A DNA stretch of 41,129 nt from Lachnospiraceae bacterium (GTDB lineage Bacteria; Bacillota; Clostridia; Lachnospirales; Lachnospiraceae): NCBI GenBank assembly GCA_017524035.1, contig JAFWUY010000076.1, positions 1 to 41,129 of the forward strand, given 5' to 3'. Of this stretch, positions 32,215-40,621 are shown in pieces. A program made the translations under genes and the position numbers. Positions within the stretch are counted from its first letter, which is position 1; each line of letters starts with the position of its first letter. The notes beneath the pieces were generated by a model, which saw only the letters and a program-made list of their open reading frames with translations, was not told where the DNA came from and searched no databases.

Positions 32215-33867
32215 TTATCTGTTGCTGCCCATCTTAGCAAGCTTGCGGGCTTCTTTCTTTGCTTTTTCTCTTTCCTTGAATTCCTGACGCTGCTTCTTGT
32301 GATACTCTCTTATCTCTTCCCTGGTCATATTGTCCTCGGGATCAGGGAATCTGAATACGTCGGAAGTGGCTATCTCGATCTTCATGCTTCTGTACTTCTC
32401 GATTCCGAGAGGAATGAGGAAGACTAGAAGGATGATGGCTACCGTTATAAAGAGATGGCTCTGAACCCATTCCTTACGGTATTCCTTGAATGCCTTGGAA
32501 TAATTCTCGTCATCATACTTGAGCTCGAAATATTCCATTGCTTCCTTGTATCTTTCCTGACGGAGGAGAGAACGTCCGATTCCGATGTAAGCAAGATCGT
32601 AGTTGCCGTCGGCATCGAGTACTCTCTGCCAGGATTCTCCGGAAGCTTCATACTCACCGCGGTCAAACTGGTCGATCGCGTTGTAGATATTCTGTCCGAA
32701 ATCACTGAGAACGAAATAAGTAATGGAGCAGTCGGCCTGGTCAAGTACGAGAAGATCGTATCCGATATGCTCGATACCGACGGGACGTCTGAAATATCCG
32801 TCCATATTACCGTTACCGCCGAATCCGAAGACCATACGGCCCTGATCGTCATATCCGAAAAGTCTTCCGCGGTTTCTGTCGAGACATACATAGATATCAT
32901 TCTCAAATGCGGTTACATCGGAGAAGGATGAAGGTCCCGAATATCCGCCTGCGGAACCCCAGTAGATATCTCCGCAGTTGAGCCAGTTACCGTTATTTAC
33001 AAGAATGTTGTTTCCGAGAAGGTTAAGTCTTCTGACGGAATCAACCTTAAGATCGTCGAGAGCCTGGGCATCCGATACGGGAACGCTGGCATAAATGAAG
33101 CCTTCATAATCCATATAGATGTTGCTGTACTCGGTAGGAACGTCAACCGGCATACGGTCGATCTGTTCCTGGGTAGCGAACTTCTTCCAGATATAATCCC
33201 AAAGATCGTAAGGAGCCTTTGTGGCACCGATGAAGCCTGCGAATGTTCCGTCAGCCTCATACTTGAGAAGTCCCTTGTTGATACCGTCTGAAATGCAGTA
33301 AACTCTCTCCGCGGTGTCGACGACCAGCTTATTGGGAAGGAAGATCGTATCCGGCGAAAGCGCAGTATCAACGGGAAGGTCAAACTGCATCAGATAATTG
33401 AGATTGGAATCAACCTTTACGATTCTGTTGTTGCCCTTATCCGCTATGAAGATATTTCCGTCCTCGGAGATCGCGATATCGGTAGGTCCGCTCAGATTGG
33501 AAGGACCGGGAGCGAGCTTGATCGATGAGAACTCATGATCGTATACGAGACCCAGATCGGGATCCGTGGCAAGAACAACGATCTTGTTGTTTCCGGTATC
33601 ACAGATATATACATATCCGTCATGCTGATATATTCCGGAGGGATTGTTCAATCTCTCGGGAAGTCCGAGCTCGGAGGATGTGAAAACCTTGAACACCTCA
33701 TATACATCGGGAGTATCCTGTACATCACCCCAATAATCGTATATGTAAGTATAGCTTCTGTGCTCAACAGCATCCGAATGCATGGGAACACTGAGTATTC
33801 CGATTGCAGCTGCTGCAAGGACCGCACCTATTCTTTTGATCTGAAAATGTAAGGGCTTCTTCATCAT
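32215..33867 (-). CDS. Exported NHL-repeat protein with TPR and C-terminal membrane anchor
   Basis: The 550-residue protein has a signal sequence (about 1-32) and then NHL-type beta-propeller repeats, clearest at NNPSGIYQHDGYVYICDTGN and GPTDIAISEDGNIFIADKGN, with further blades to about residue 390. A short TPR-like helical pair (about 405-460) follows. A membrane segment (about 472-490) and a highly charged, Lys/Glu-rich cytoplasmic tail end the protein. Propeller outside, tail inside is the simplest topology. The gene starts two bases after the permease stop and precedes the YIP1 gene. NHL propellers usually bind proteins or glycans, so a scaffold role in the transport complex is plausible. 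Confidence 0.8.
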   Translation of the reverse strand: MMKKPLHFQIKRIGAVLAAAAIGILSVPMHSDAVEHRSYTYIYDYWGDVQDTPDVYEVFKVFTSSELGLPERLNNPSGIYQHDGYVYICDTGNNKIVVLATDPDLGLVYDHEFSSIKLAPGPSNLSGPTDIAISEDGNIFIADKGNNRIVKVDSNLNYLMQFDLPVDTALSPDTIFLPNKLVVDTAERVYCISDGINKGLLKYEADGTFAGFIGATKAPYDLWDYIWKKFATQEQIDRMPVDVPTEYSNIYMDYEGFIYASVPVSDAQALDDLKVDSVRRLNLLGNNILVNNGNWLNCGDIYWGSAGGYSGPSSFSDVTAFENDIYVCLDRNRGRLFGYDDQGRMVFGFGGNGNMDGYFRRPVGIEHIGYDLLVLDQADCSITYFVLSDFGQNIYNAIDQFDRGEYEASGESWQRVLDADGNYDLAYIGIGRSLLRQERYKEAMEYFELKYDDENYSKAFKEYRKEWVQSHLFITVAIILLVFLIPLGIEKYRSMKIEIATSDVFRFPDPEDNMTREEIREYHKKQRQEFKEREKAKKEARKLAKMGSNR

Positions 33868-33869
33868 TG

Positions 33870-34991
33870 TTAATCCTTAAGTCCGGAGGATGCCATGGTT
33901 TCGAGAATCTGGCTCTCCGAGAATATGAATATTGCTATAGGTACTATCATCAGAACGACAAGTACGGCTGCCGCTTCACCGGTTCTTGCGATACCGCCGG
34001 CCTGGATCTGCTGCATTGCGAAAGGAAGTGTTTTCATTTCCTCGGAATAGATGACCGTTGATGCCTTGTTGTTCCAAAGTGACTGAACCGAGAAGATGAT
34101 GAGTGTCAGCCATGCGGGCTTAACATTCGGCATAACTATCTTACTGAAAACCGTCCACTCTGTCGCACCGTCGATCTTCGCAGCTTCGATCAGTGAAGTG
34201 GGAAGTCCTTCCATGAACTGCTTCATAAGGAAGAGACCCATCGGGAATGCGAACGCGGGTATGATTATCGCCCAATAAGTATCGATCATGTGGAGCTTAC
34301 TCATGATGATGTAGTTGGGAATACCGGTAACATATCCGGTGAACATCATTGCCACGGTTACGAGCTTGAAGAATGTCTTTCCGCCGGGAAAATCATACTT
34401 TGCAAGAACGAAAGCCGCCATCGAAGCAACTATCAGGTGTCCTGCGGTTCCGACTCCGGTAATGAATACGGTGTTGAACATGTATCTGGAGAAGGAAACC
34501 CATGACTTTCCGAGAGTTACGAACAGGTCGGAGAAGTTATCGAGCGTCGGGTTCTGTGCAAATATCCTGGGAGGGAATTTGAACAGCTCGTCGAGAGGCT
34601 TGAGTGCCGACTCTACCGCATAGATGATCGGGAAGAACATTATGATCGCAACTATGAGCAGGAACAGATACAGGAAAATATCTCCGGCAATACTTCTGTT
34701 CGGCTTACGTCTCTTGATGAGGGGCTTATGATAAACCTCCTCCTCCTCTTCTTCCTTCTTCTTGGACTTCTTGGTCTTTTTTACGGAAGTCTTCTCCCCA
34801 GCGGGAGCCTTTTCGGGCCCTGCTGCTTTCTCTTCGACATCCTCTACCCCTTCGAGCTTGGAAAGAGCTTCGTCCTCGAGATTGAAAGCATCGGCATTTG
34901 CCGTTTCAACAGCCTCGGTGTTGACAGTTTCCTGTGCTTCCGTAACGATGTTCTGATTTTCTGTTGTCATATTGTTATTCTTATCGGACAT
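33870..34991 (-). CDS. Carbohydrate ABC transporter permease, MalG type, with charged N-terminal extension
   Basis: The 373-residue protein is a MalG-type permease (about residues 100-373, six membrane segments, EAA loop LIEAAKIDGATEWTVFSKIV followed by MPNVKPAW). Before it lies an unusual cytoplasmic tail of about 95 residues: Asn/Thr/Glu-rich, then acidic (residues 35-65), then Lys-rich, then a run of Glu. Such an extension is not part of the family. It follows the MalF-type permease by one base. A partner ATPase is missing, as for the second pair. Confidence 0.93.
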   Translation of the reverse strand: MSDKNNNMTTENQNIVTEAQETVNTEAVETANADAFNLEDEALSKLEGVEDVEEKAAGPEKAPAGEKTSVKKTKKSKKKEEEEEEVYHKPLIKRRKPNRSIAGDIFLYLFLLIVAIIMFFPIIYAVESALKPLDELFKFPPRIFAQNPTLDNFSDLFVTLGKSWVSFSRYMFNTVFITGVGTAGHLIVASMAAFVLAKYDFPGGKTFFKLVTVAMMFTGYVTGIPNYIIMSKLHMIDTYWAIIIPAFAFPMGLFLMKQFMEGLPTSLIEAAKIDGATEWTVFSKIVMPNVKPAWLTLIIFSVQSLWNNKASTVIYSEEMKTLPFAMQQIQAGGIARTGEAAAVLVVLMIVPIAIFIFSESQILETMASSGLKD

Positions 34992-34992
34992 A

Positions 34993-35931
34993 TCAGGTAC
35001 CTACCCTGCTGAGCATTGACTGTATTGCCTTGTTGCAAAGGATCATTATGAGGAACAGGATAGTTGCTATCGAACAAGCATAACCCATCTCGAATCTGCT
35101 GAAACCGTAGTCGAAAAGGTGGGTTACGATGGTTCTTGCAGCATAGTCGGTGGAAGGATATCCGCAGAGGGTCATAGTGACTTCACAAACGCTGAAGGCC
35201 TGGGTTATCGACATGACCGCACCGAACATGAGCATGGGCTTCATGTTGGGGAGGGTGATGAACCAAAGCTCCTGCCATCTGTTCTTGACACCGTCCATAT
35301 ATCCGGCTTCATACTGGGATTTATCAATACCCTGAAGACCTGCAACGAATGAAAGGAATCCTGCTCCGAGGCTCATCCAGAGAATGACCAGCATACATAC
35401 GGGAAGCATATATCTGGGATCGATGAACCAAAGTATCGGAGTGTCGATGATACCGGCATTCATAAGGAATGCATTTACGTATCCGTATGCATCGCCTCTG
35501 AAGAATACCGAGAAGATAACGTAGCAGTTACCTGCGATCGAAGGTGCATAGAATACAACGACCGCAACGCTTCGTACCCATCTGGGAAGCTCGTTGATCA
35601 GCCATGCGAACAGGAAGCTTCCGAGATATCCGATGGGGCCCGTTATGATCGCTATCATGAAGGTGTTCTTGATAGCCATAAGGAAGATATCATCCTCAAG
35701 GAAAAGTGATACGTAATTCTGCAAACCTACAAATCTGGGAGCTTCCAGAATATTGTAATAGGTGAATCCGAATACGATCGAAACCACGACGGGAAGTATA
35801 TAGAACATCGTGAAAATGACCGCATAGGGAGCAAGGAAGAGATAGCATGCCTTGGAAAGGCGGGCTCTCTTGACTCCCACTCTGAAATTGTGCTTTTTTA
35901 CTTTGACGTAATCTTTTAAAAATTGTGACAT
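34993..35931 (-). CDS. Sugar ABC transporter permease, MalF type
   Basis: The 312-residue protein has six predicted membrane segments starting with CYLFLAPYAVIFTMFYILP, typical for MalF/UgpA-type permeases. The EAA loop reads YEAGYMDGVKNRWQELWFIT, keeping the Glu and Asp-Gly but with Gly in place of the second Ala. A GGAG site lies before the ATG. It starts three bases after the large binding protein and is directly followed by the MalG-type permease. Confidence 0.93.
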   Translation of the reverse strand: MSQFLKDYVKVKKHNFRVGVKRARLSKACYLFLAPYAVIFTMFYILPVVVSIVFGFTYYNILEAPRFVGLQNYVSLFLEDDIFLMAIKNTFMIAIITGPIGYLGSFLFAWLINELPRWVRSVAVVVFYAPSIAGNCYVIFSVFFRGDAYGYVNAFLMNAGIIDTPILWFIDPRYMLPVCMLVILWMSLGAGFLSFVAGLQGIDKSQYEAGYMDGVKNRWQELWFITLPNMKPMLMFGAVMSITQAFSVCEVTMTLCGYPSTDYAARTIVTHLFDYGFSRFEMGYACSIATILFLIMILCNKAIQSMLSRVGT

Positions 35932-35934
35932 CTG

Positions 35935-38895
35935 TTACATTTCTCCGTATACAGGTAAGCCGAACTCACGTCTCTTTCTGTCTATCTCGTCATCGATGAG
36001 TATCGAGTAATCGATGATCGTCTCACGGGCATCCGTCTTCTCGTTGATTACCTTTCTGCAGGCGTTTGCGATATGACGTCCGGTGTAGTATCCGCCGGGA
36101 ACCTCTCTGATACCAACGGTTGAATCCCACTGTTCGTTGAGTACCTGAATATCGTTGTAGCTCCATGAGAGCTGTGAGAATGCATCGCGGTTTGCGGTGG
36201 CGTATCTCGCGGATGATCCGAGGAGCGCCTCGATCTCACGTCCGAATCTGACCTGAGTCTCAGGTGTAGCCCACCACTTCATGAACTCCCATGAGTTCTG
36301 CTTTACCTTCTCGTCATCGGTGGCGATCATCATTGTCGCGTTACCGGTGATGAAGTCTGATCTGTCAATGTAAACATTGCCGTTCTCATCTACTCTTTCG
36401 GTTCCGGGAACGAGAGTGAAATCCCAAAGTCCCTTGATCTCGGGCGCGGATACCATCAGCGTGTTGTACTGAGAGTAGTTGCAGATTCCGATAGGCATCT
36501 CGCCCGAACGGAAACGGCTTACGAAGTCATATATTACAGGAAGACCATAGTCGTTAAAGTATCTAGTGTAATCATCGAATGCCTTAACGCCGGCCTCGGT
36601 ATCTACGGTAGTCTTGTTTCCGATATCGTTGTACATATCACCGCCATACTGGAACAGGAGCGTGAAGTACAGTGAAAGATCGGGAACGTTGGATGCAACT
36701 GCGGTTGATGCCGTTGCGGTGGTGCTGGAACCCGCTGCTGTAGGAATACCTACGGAGAGGTTGTTACCCTGAATGGTGGGAAGCATCTCAATGAGTTCCT
36801 TCCAGGTGTTGGGCGGCTCGAGTCCGAGCTCGTCAAGTACGTCCTTGCGGTAGAACATAACGCAGAACTGCTGCTGCTCGGGAACCGCATAAATATGATC
36901 GTCCAGTCTGTACTGCTCGTAAGAGCTCTCGGAATAGTGGCTCAGCACTTCTTCCCATCCTTCAAACTGGGTGATGTCTTCGGATGCATGTCTGAGTGCG
37001 TAGTTGACGGGCTGGTCGGCACCGACCGAAAGAACGACATCGGGACCTCTTCCGGCAAGAACCGCATTCAGAAGCGCGTTGGGATCGACAATCTCCACAT
37101 TGACCTTGATTCCCGTCTCGGGAGTGAACGTGTCATCGATCATTGTCTTAAGGATGGTACCCTGGTCACGTCCGGTGGTAACCCATACCTTAATGGTATC
37201 TTCACGGCTTGCTCCTTCGTAGACGTTACCTACGGAATTGTAGTCGACTATGAATGAGGATACGAAGCTCTTGACCTCGTGTACCGCCTTATTCCAGAAA
37301 TGTGACTTGTCGATGGGAGGATTGGTTCCGGTTCCCGTTACGACGATGTAATCAATATCCATCTTGGTATCGCTGAGGTTGAGCATCGCGGTACCGAGAG
37401 CGGTGATATTATCCTTAAATGTAATGAACTCGTGAGTGATCTTACCGGGCTTCTCACAGAAACGCTCAAGCTGCTGGGCAACGGTCTGGGCTGCAGCGAT
37501 ATTGGTCGCCTTCTGGCCCGTAAGCTCTACATATTCGTCAACGATGCGGTAGAGTCTTCTGTACTCGAGTTCCATCGCATCCATGATCTCGGGATAGTTG
37601 TCCTGGATACGGTAATCTCTGTACTGGTCGGGATTTGCACCGGTAAATACAAGGATCCTTCTGTAGATCTGGTTGAGTCTGTAGGTTGAATCCTCGAGCT
37701 CCTCGATGATGGGACCTACATTTCCGAGAGCGGATTCGATCCTGATGGTATGGGTGCCCTTGGTAAGATATACGTTGCAGTCGCTGCCTTCGCTGTCTGC
37801 AAGTCTTACGCACTCCCAGTCATTGTCATAGGGGAAGGGAACCGCTTCGGCTTCTTCAAAAGGAATGACTCCGTCGATATAGATCACTCTGGAGGTTATC
37901 TGACCTCTTGCATAATTCTGACGGCCTTTGATCATAAAATTGTAGTAGCCGTCCGCGGGAACTTCGAACTCCCACTCGATCCACTGGCCTGCGGCTCTCC
38001 AGGATTCACCGCCGGTATAGTTGAGAACGGTGCTGGTAACGCTGTAAGGCTGGGTGGTAGGTGAAGCTCTGTCATACTTCGCATAAAGAGATGACTCACT
38101 GCGGCGTACGGAATCCTCACCCTGAATGATCTGGATGTAATCTGCTGCCGCACCGGTATCCGAGGGTGCTGCCGCAATGTATTCCTGATATGATAAGGGT
38201 TCTTTGACCGGCTCAAGAGAAAGAGCCTTGATGACCATGGGCTCGCTCTCAGCTCCGAGGCCGATAGTCTGTGAACCCTTGTCAAAATAGAATGTGTAGG
38301 GATGCTGAACATAGCCCATATCATCCCTGAAATATGAAGACTGCCAGTCGAATATCTCGACCTGTGCAGGTCTGATCTCGTTACCCTGGTTATCGGTTCT
38401 TACCTCGCCGCCGTCAGTCCAGATACGGGAGAAGATAAGTGTGCTCGCATCAGCGAAAGGAAGCTCTCCGTTGATGTATACGGCTCTCTCGGCCTGAACG
38501 CCTCTTGACTCGGGAATAAGGTAATCCATCTTGACGTAATAGTATCCCGCTTCGGGTACGTCAACAGGGAAAGATACCACCGATTCGGTCTCGGTATAAA
38601 GAGCCTTGGCCTCATCGTAGTAATCGGCAACCACCTCTGCCTCTCCGTTTTCGACGGTGTAATTAAATATATCGATGTCTACCGTCTTATCGGGGCATGT
38701 AGCTCCCTCATGTTCGAGCAGGTAACCGGTATAGGTCCCGGTCCTCTCGAGTCCCACTACATCCGTAGTGAGATCGTATCCTGCGTACTTCTCATAGAAT
38801 GTTTCTTTACCGCGAAGGTTAAGAAGAACGCAAATGCCTGCGAATGCTCCGCAGAAAACAACTGTGCCTATAAGCTTTTTTGTTCCGTTTCTCAT
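35935..38895 (-). CDS. Large membrane-anchored sugar-binding protein with two CBM-like modules
   Basis: The 986-residue protein is far longer than usual binding proteins. A membrane segment (about 7-27), without a lipobox Cys, anchors it. Two similar carbohydrate-binding-like beta modules follow, about 100-235 (VPEAGYYYVKMDYL, AVYINGELPFADA) and 265-405 (VPADGYYNFMIKGRQ, VIYIDGVIPFEEA), both ending in a GSQTI/GTHTI-type strand. A helical segment (about 415-530) leads to a family 1 solute-binding domain (about 590-970: TIKVWVTTGRDQ, GPDVVLSVGADQP, LDELGLEPPNTWKEL). It is the first gene of the operon. No clear Shine-Dalgarno site precedes the ATG, which is unusual for a lead gene. Predicted job: capture of a long glycan and handover to the adjacent permeases. 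Confidence 0.85.
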   Translation of the reverse strand: MRNGTKKLIGTVVFCGAFAGICVLLNLRGKETFYEKYAGYDLTTDVVGLERTGTYTGYLLEHEGATCPDKTVDIDIFNYTVENGEAEVVADYYDEAKALYTETESVVSFPVDVPEAGYYYVKMDYLIPESRGVQAERAVYINGELPFADASTLIFSRIWTDGGEVRTDNQGNEIRPAQVEIFDWQSSYFRDDMGYVQHPYTFYFDKGSQTIGLGAESEPMVIKALSLEPVKEPLSYQEYIAAAPSDTGAAADYIQIIQGEDSVRRSESSLYAKYDRASPTTQPYSVTSTVLNYTGGESWRAAGQWIEWEFEVPADGYYNFMIKGRQNYARGQITSRVIYIDGVIPFEEAEAVPFPYDNDWECVRLADSEGSDCNVYLTKGTHTIRIESALGNVGPIIEELEDSTYRLNQIYRRILVFTGANPDQYRDYRIQDNYPEIMDAMELEYRRLYRIVDEYVELTGQKATNIAAAQTVAQQLERFCEKPGKITHEFITFKDNITALGTAMLNLSDTKMDIDYIVVTGTGTNPPIDKSHFWNKAVHEVKSFVSSFIVDYNSVGNVYEGASREDTIKVWVTTGRDQGTILKTMIDDTFTPETGIKVNVEIVDPNALLNAVLAGRGPDVVLSVGADQPVNYALRHASEDITQFEGWEEVLSHYSESSYEQYRLDDHIYAVPEQQQFCVMFYRKDVLDELGLEPPNTWKELIEMLPTIQGNNLSVGIPTAAGSSTTATASTAVASNVPDLSLYFTLLFQYGGDMYNDIGNKTTVDTEAGVKAFDDYTRYFNDYGLPVIYDFVSRFRSGEMPIGICNYSQYNTLMVSAPEIKGLWDFTLVPGTERVDENGNVYIDRSDFITGNATMMIATDDEKVKQNSWEFMKWWATPETQVRFGREIEALLGSSARYATANRDAFSQLSWSYNDIQVLNEQWDSTVGIREVPGGYYTGRHIANACRKVINEKTDARETIIDYSILIDDEIDRKRREFGLPVYGEM

Positions 38896-38956
38896 AGTGT
38901 TTATTATATTTACGATAGGTTAATTAATCCAATTAATTTTTGCTTTTTCGGTATTA

Positions 38957-38986
38957 ATTTTATGCAAAAAATCGATAGAAAGTCAA
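38957..38986 (-). promoter_or_regulatory. Promoter of the nine-gene locus
   Basis: TTGACT (plus-strand 38981-38986), an 18-base AT-rich spacer and TAAAAT (plus-strand 38957-38962), with TG before the -10 box, give a strong promoter about 60 bases before the start codon. Confidence 0.7.
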
Positions 38987-38990
38987 TTGT

Positions 38991-39019
38991 CTGTGGAATA
39001 TTTTGTGCATATTCCACAG
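38991..39019. promoter_or_regulatory. 11-bp inverted repeat upstream of the locus promoter
   Basis: CTGTGGAATAT (38991-39001) and ATATTCCACAG (39009-39019) are perfect inverted repeats with a 7-base spacer, ending four bases from the -35 box. There is no T-run, so it is not a terminator for the preceding ATPase gene. The position suits an activator or a LacI/AraC/GntR-type regulator site. Confidence 0.6.
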
Positions 39020-39044
39020 TTTTAATAGCTTTTAATGTATCTGC

Positions 39045-39947
39045 CTAAGGTTTTTTTAGCTTTATTTGACCATCTTCGTATGAAACGACCAGTCTGGGGG
39101 TCTCTCCGCCGAGTTTTTCGACCACATCCGCGGGCAGCTGCAGGCGTCCCGCCTTGTCCACGACCACATACTCTTCCTGGGTTTCCTCGTTCCTCCAGTC
39201 AACTCCCGACTCTTTAAGCCTGTCGGCAAAGCTCTCCTTGAGTATCCTCTCGGAACTGATACGGCCGTCCCTTATCGCGACAACCCTTCGAACCTTCCTC
39301 GAAAGCGCCAGATCGTGCGTTACGACAAGTATCGTCTGTCCCGCCTCATTTAGCTTCGTGAATATCTCGAAGATCTGGTCGCCCGTCTTCTCATCGACCG
39401 AACCCGTAGGCTCGTCCGCAAGAAGGAGTCCCGGCGAGTTTGCAAGTGCTATGGCTATCGCTATTCGCTGCTGCTCACCTCCGGAGAGGGTCTGCAACTT
39501 AGAGTTGCGGTGGTCTGCCATTCCGACCGCTTCGAGCAGTTCCTCGGCCCGCTGCTTCTTTTTCTTCTGACCGCTGAACCTCATCGGTATGCAGATATTG
39601 TCTATGGCAGTCAGGTACGGGAATAGGTTCCTTGCGTTGTTCTGCCAGACAAATCCGACCGTCTCACGCTTGTACTTTACCCTCTCGCTCTCTGTCATAC
39701 GGAAGAGATTCTTTCCTCCGACGAAGAGCTTTCCCGCGCTGGGTATGTCGAGTCCGCCGATCATATTGAGGAATGTCGATTTACCCGAACCGGAATTACC
39801 GATGAGTGCGGTAAATTCTCCCTTTTCAACCTTCAGGTCCAGACCCGACAGTGCGAGCACCTCTGTTTCCTTGGTCTTGTAGATCTTGACCAGGCCTTCC
39901 GCATCTATCATATATTCGGGAGTTTTAACTTCATCAGCCATCTTCAC
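39045..39947 (-). CDS. ABC transporter ATP-binding protein with AbrB-like C-terminal domain
   Basis: The 300-residue protein has a LolD/MacB-type ATPase domain (about 10-235): Walker A GNSGSGKST, signature LSGGEQQRIAIAIALA, Walker B LLLADEPTGSVDE and the switch His in VVTHD. After a linker, residues about 258-300 resemble a SpoVT/AbrB-type module: YVVVDKAGRLQLPADVVEKLG, then LVVSYEDGQIKL. Such an extension may dimerise or sense something, but no function is established here. The gene overlaps the next upstream ATPase gene by 14 bases. It belongs to an export or lipoprotein-type ABC system with the FtsX-like permease at the window edge, not to the sugar importers. Confidence 0.92.
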   Translation of the reverse strand: MKMADEVKTPEYMIDAEGLVKIYKTKETEVLALSGLDLKVEKGEFTALIGNSGSGKSTFLNMIGGLDIPSAGKLFVGGKNLFRMTESERVKYKRETVGFVWQNNARNLFPYLTAIDNICIPMRFSGQKKKKQRAEELLEAVGMADHRNSKLQTLSGGEQQRIAIAIALANSPGLLLADEPTGSVDEKTGDQIFEIFTKLNEAGQTILVVTHDLALSRKVRRVVAIRDGRISSERILKESFADRLKESGVDWRNEETQEEYVVVDKAGRLQLPADVVEKLGGETPRLVVSYEDGQIKLKKP

Positions 39948-40620
39948 CGCTCCCTTCTATACGTCCGTTCTTGAGCTCTATCAGCTGGTCGCCCGCTCCC
40001 ATGAGACCGACATCGTGGGTCGTCATGATAATGGTGACATGCTCTTCTTCCGATATCTGCTTGAACAGTCTGGTCACCTCGGTCGCCATTCCGGAATCAA
40101 GCTCTGCGGTAGGCTCATCCGCAAGTATTATCTTCGGGTGATGTGCGATCGCTCTGGCTATCGCAACTCTCTGCTGCTCTCCTCCGGACATCTCCTGCGG
40201 CATATGGGTCATTCTGTTTGAAAGACCCACGATGGAGAGTACCTCCGCCGCTCTCTTGTCCATATCTTCCTTAACGCCGGCCATGCGCATCGCAAATTCC
40301 ACATTCTGTATGGCATTCATCGAAGGAATGAGACTTACGGACTGGAACACAAACCCCATCTGTCTTCTTCTCATATTCTCCCTTGCGAGTGCATTCATGG
40401 AATGGGAACTCTTTCCGTCGATGAGGATCTGTCCCGACGTCGGATCGTCCAATGCTCCGATTATATTAAGAAGGGTCGTCTTGCCCGATCCGGATTTTCC
40501 TCTCAGGATACACATGGTATCTGGCTGTATGGTACAGGTGATACCCTTAAGCACCGAAACCTTACCGCCGGGAGTCTGGAAATCTCTTGTGACACTTTTG
40601 ACTTCAATAAGCGATCCCAT
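39934..40620 (-). CDS. ABC transporter ATP-binding protein, MacB/LolD type
   Basis: The 228-residue protein is a complete single-domain ATPase: Walker A GKSGSGKTT, signature MSGGEQQRVAIARAIA, Walker B IILADEPTAELDSG and TTHD. It starts with GAGGAG before the ATG, one base after the FtsX-like permease stop, so the three genes form one operon. Two ATPases in tandem suggest a heterodimeric motor for the FtsX-like permease. The substrate is unknown. Confidence 0.93.
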   Translation of the reverse strand: MGSLIEVKSVTRDFQTPGGKVSVLKGITCTIQPDTMCILRGKSGSGKTTLLNIIGALDDPTSGQILIDGKSSHSMNALARENMRRRQMGFVFQSVSLIPSMNAIQNVEFAMRMAGVKEDMDKRAAEVLSIVGLSNRMTHMPQEMSGGEQQRVAIARAIAHHPKIILADEPTAELDSGMATEVTRLFKQISEEEHVTIIMTTHDVGLMGAGDQLIELKNGRIEGSGEDG

Positions 40621-40621
40621 A

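Noticed and set aside
38991-39019. Terminator of the ATPase operon
   Set aside because: The hairpin is not followed by a T-run on either strand and sits next to a promoter, so an operator is more likely.
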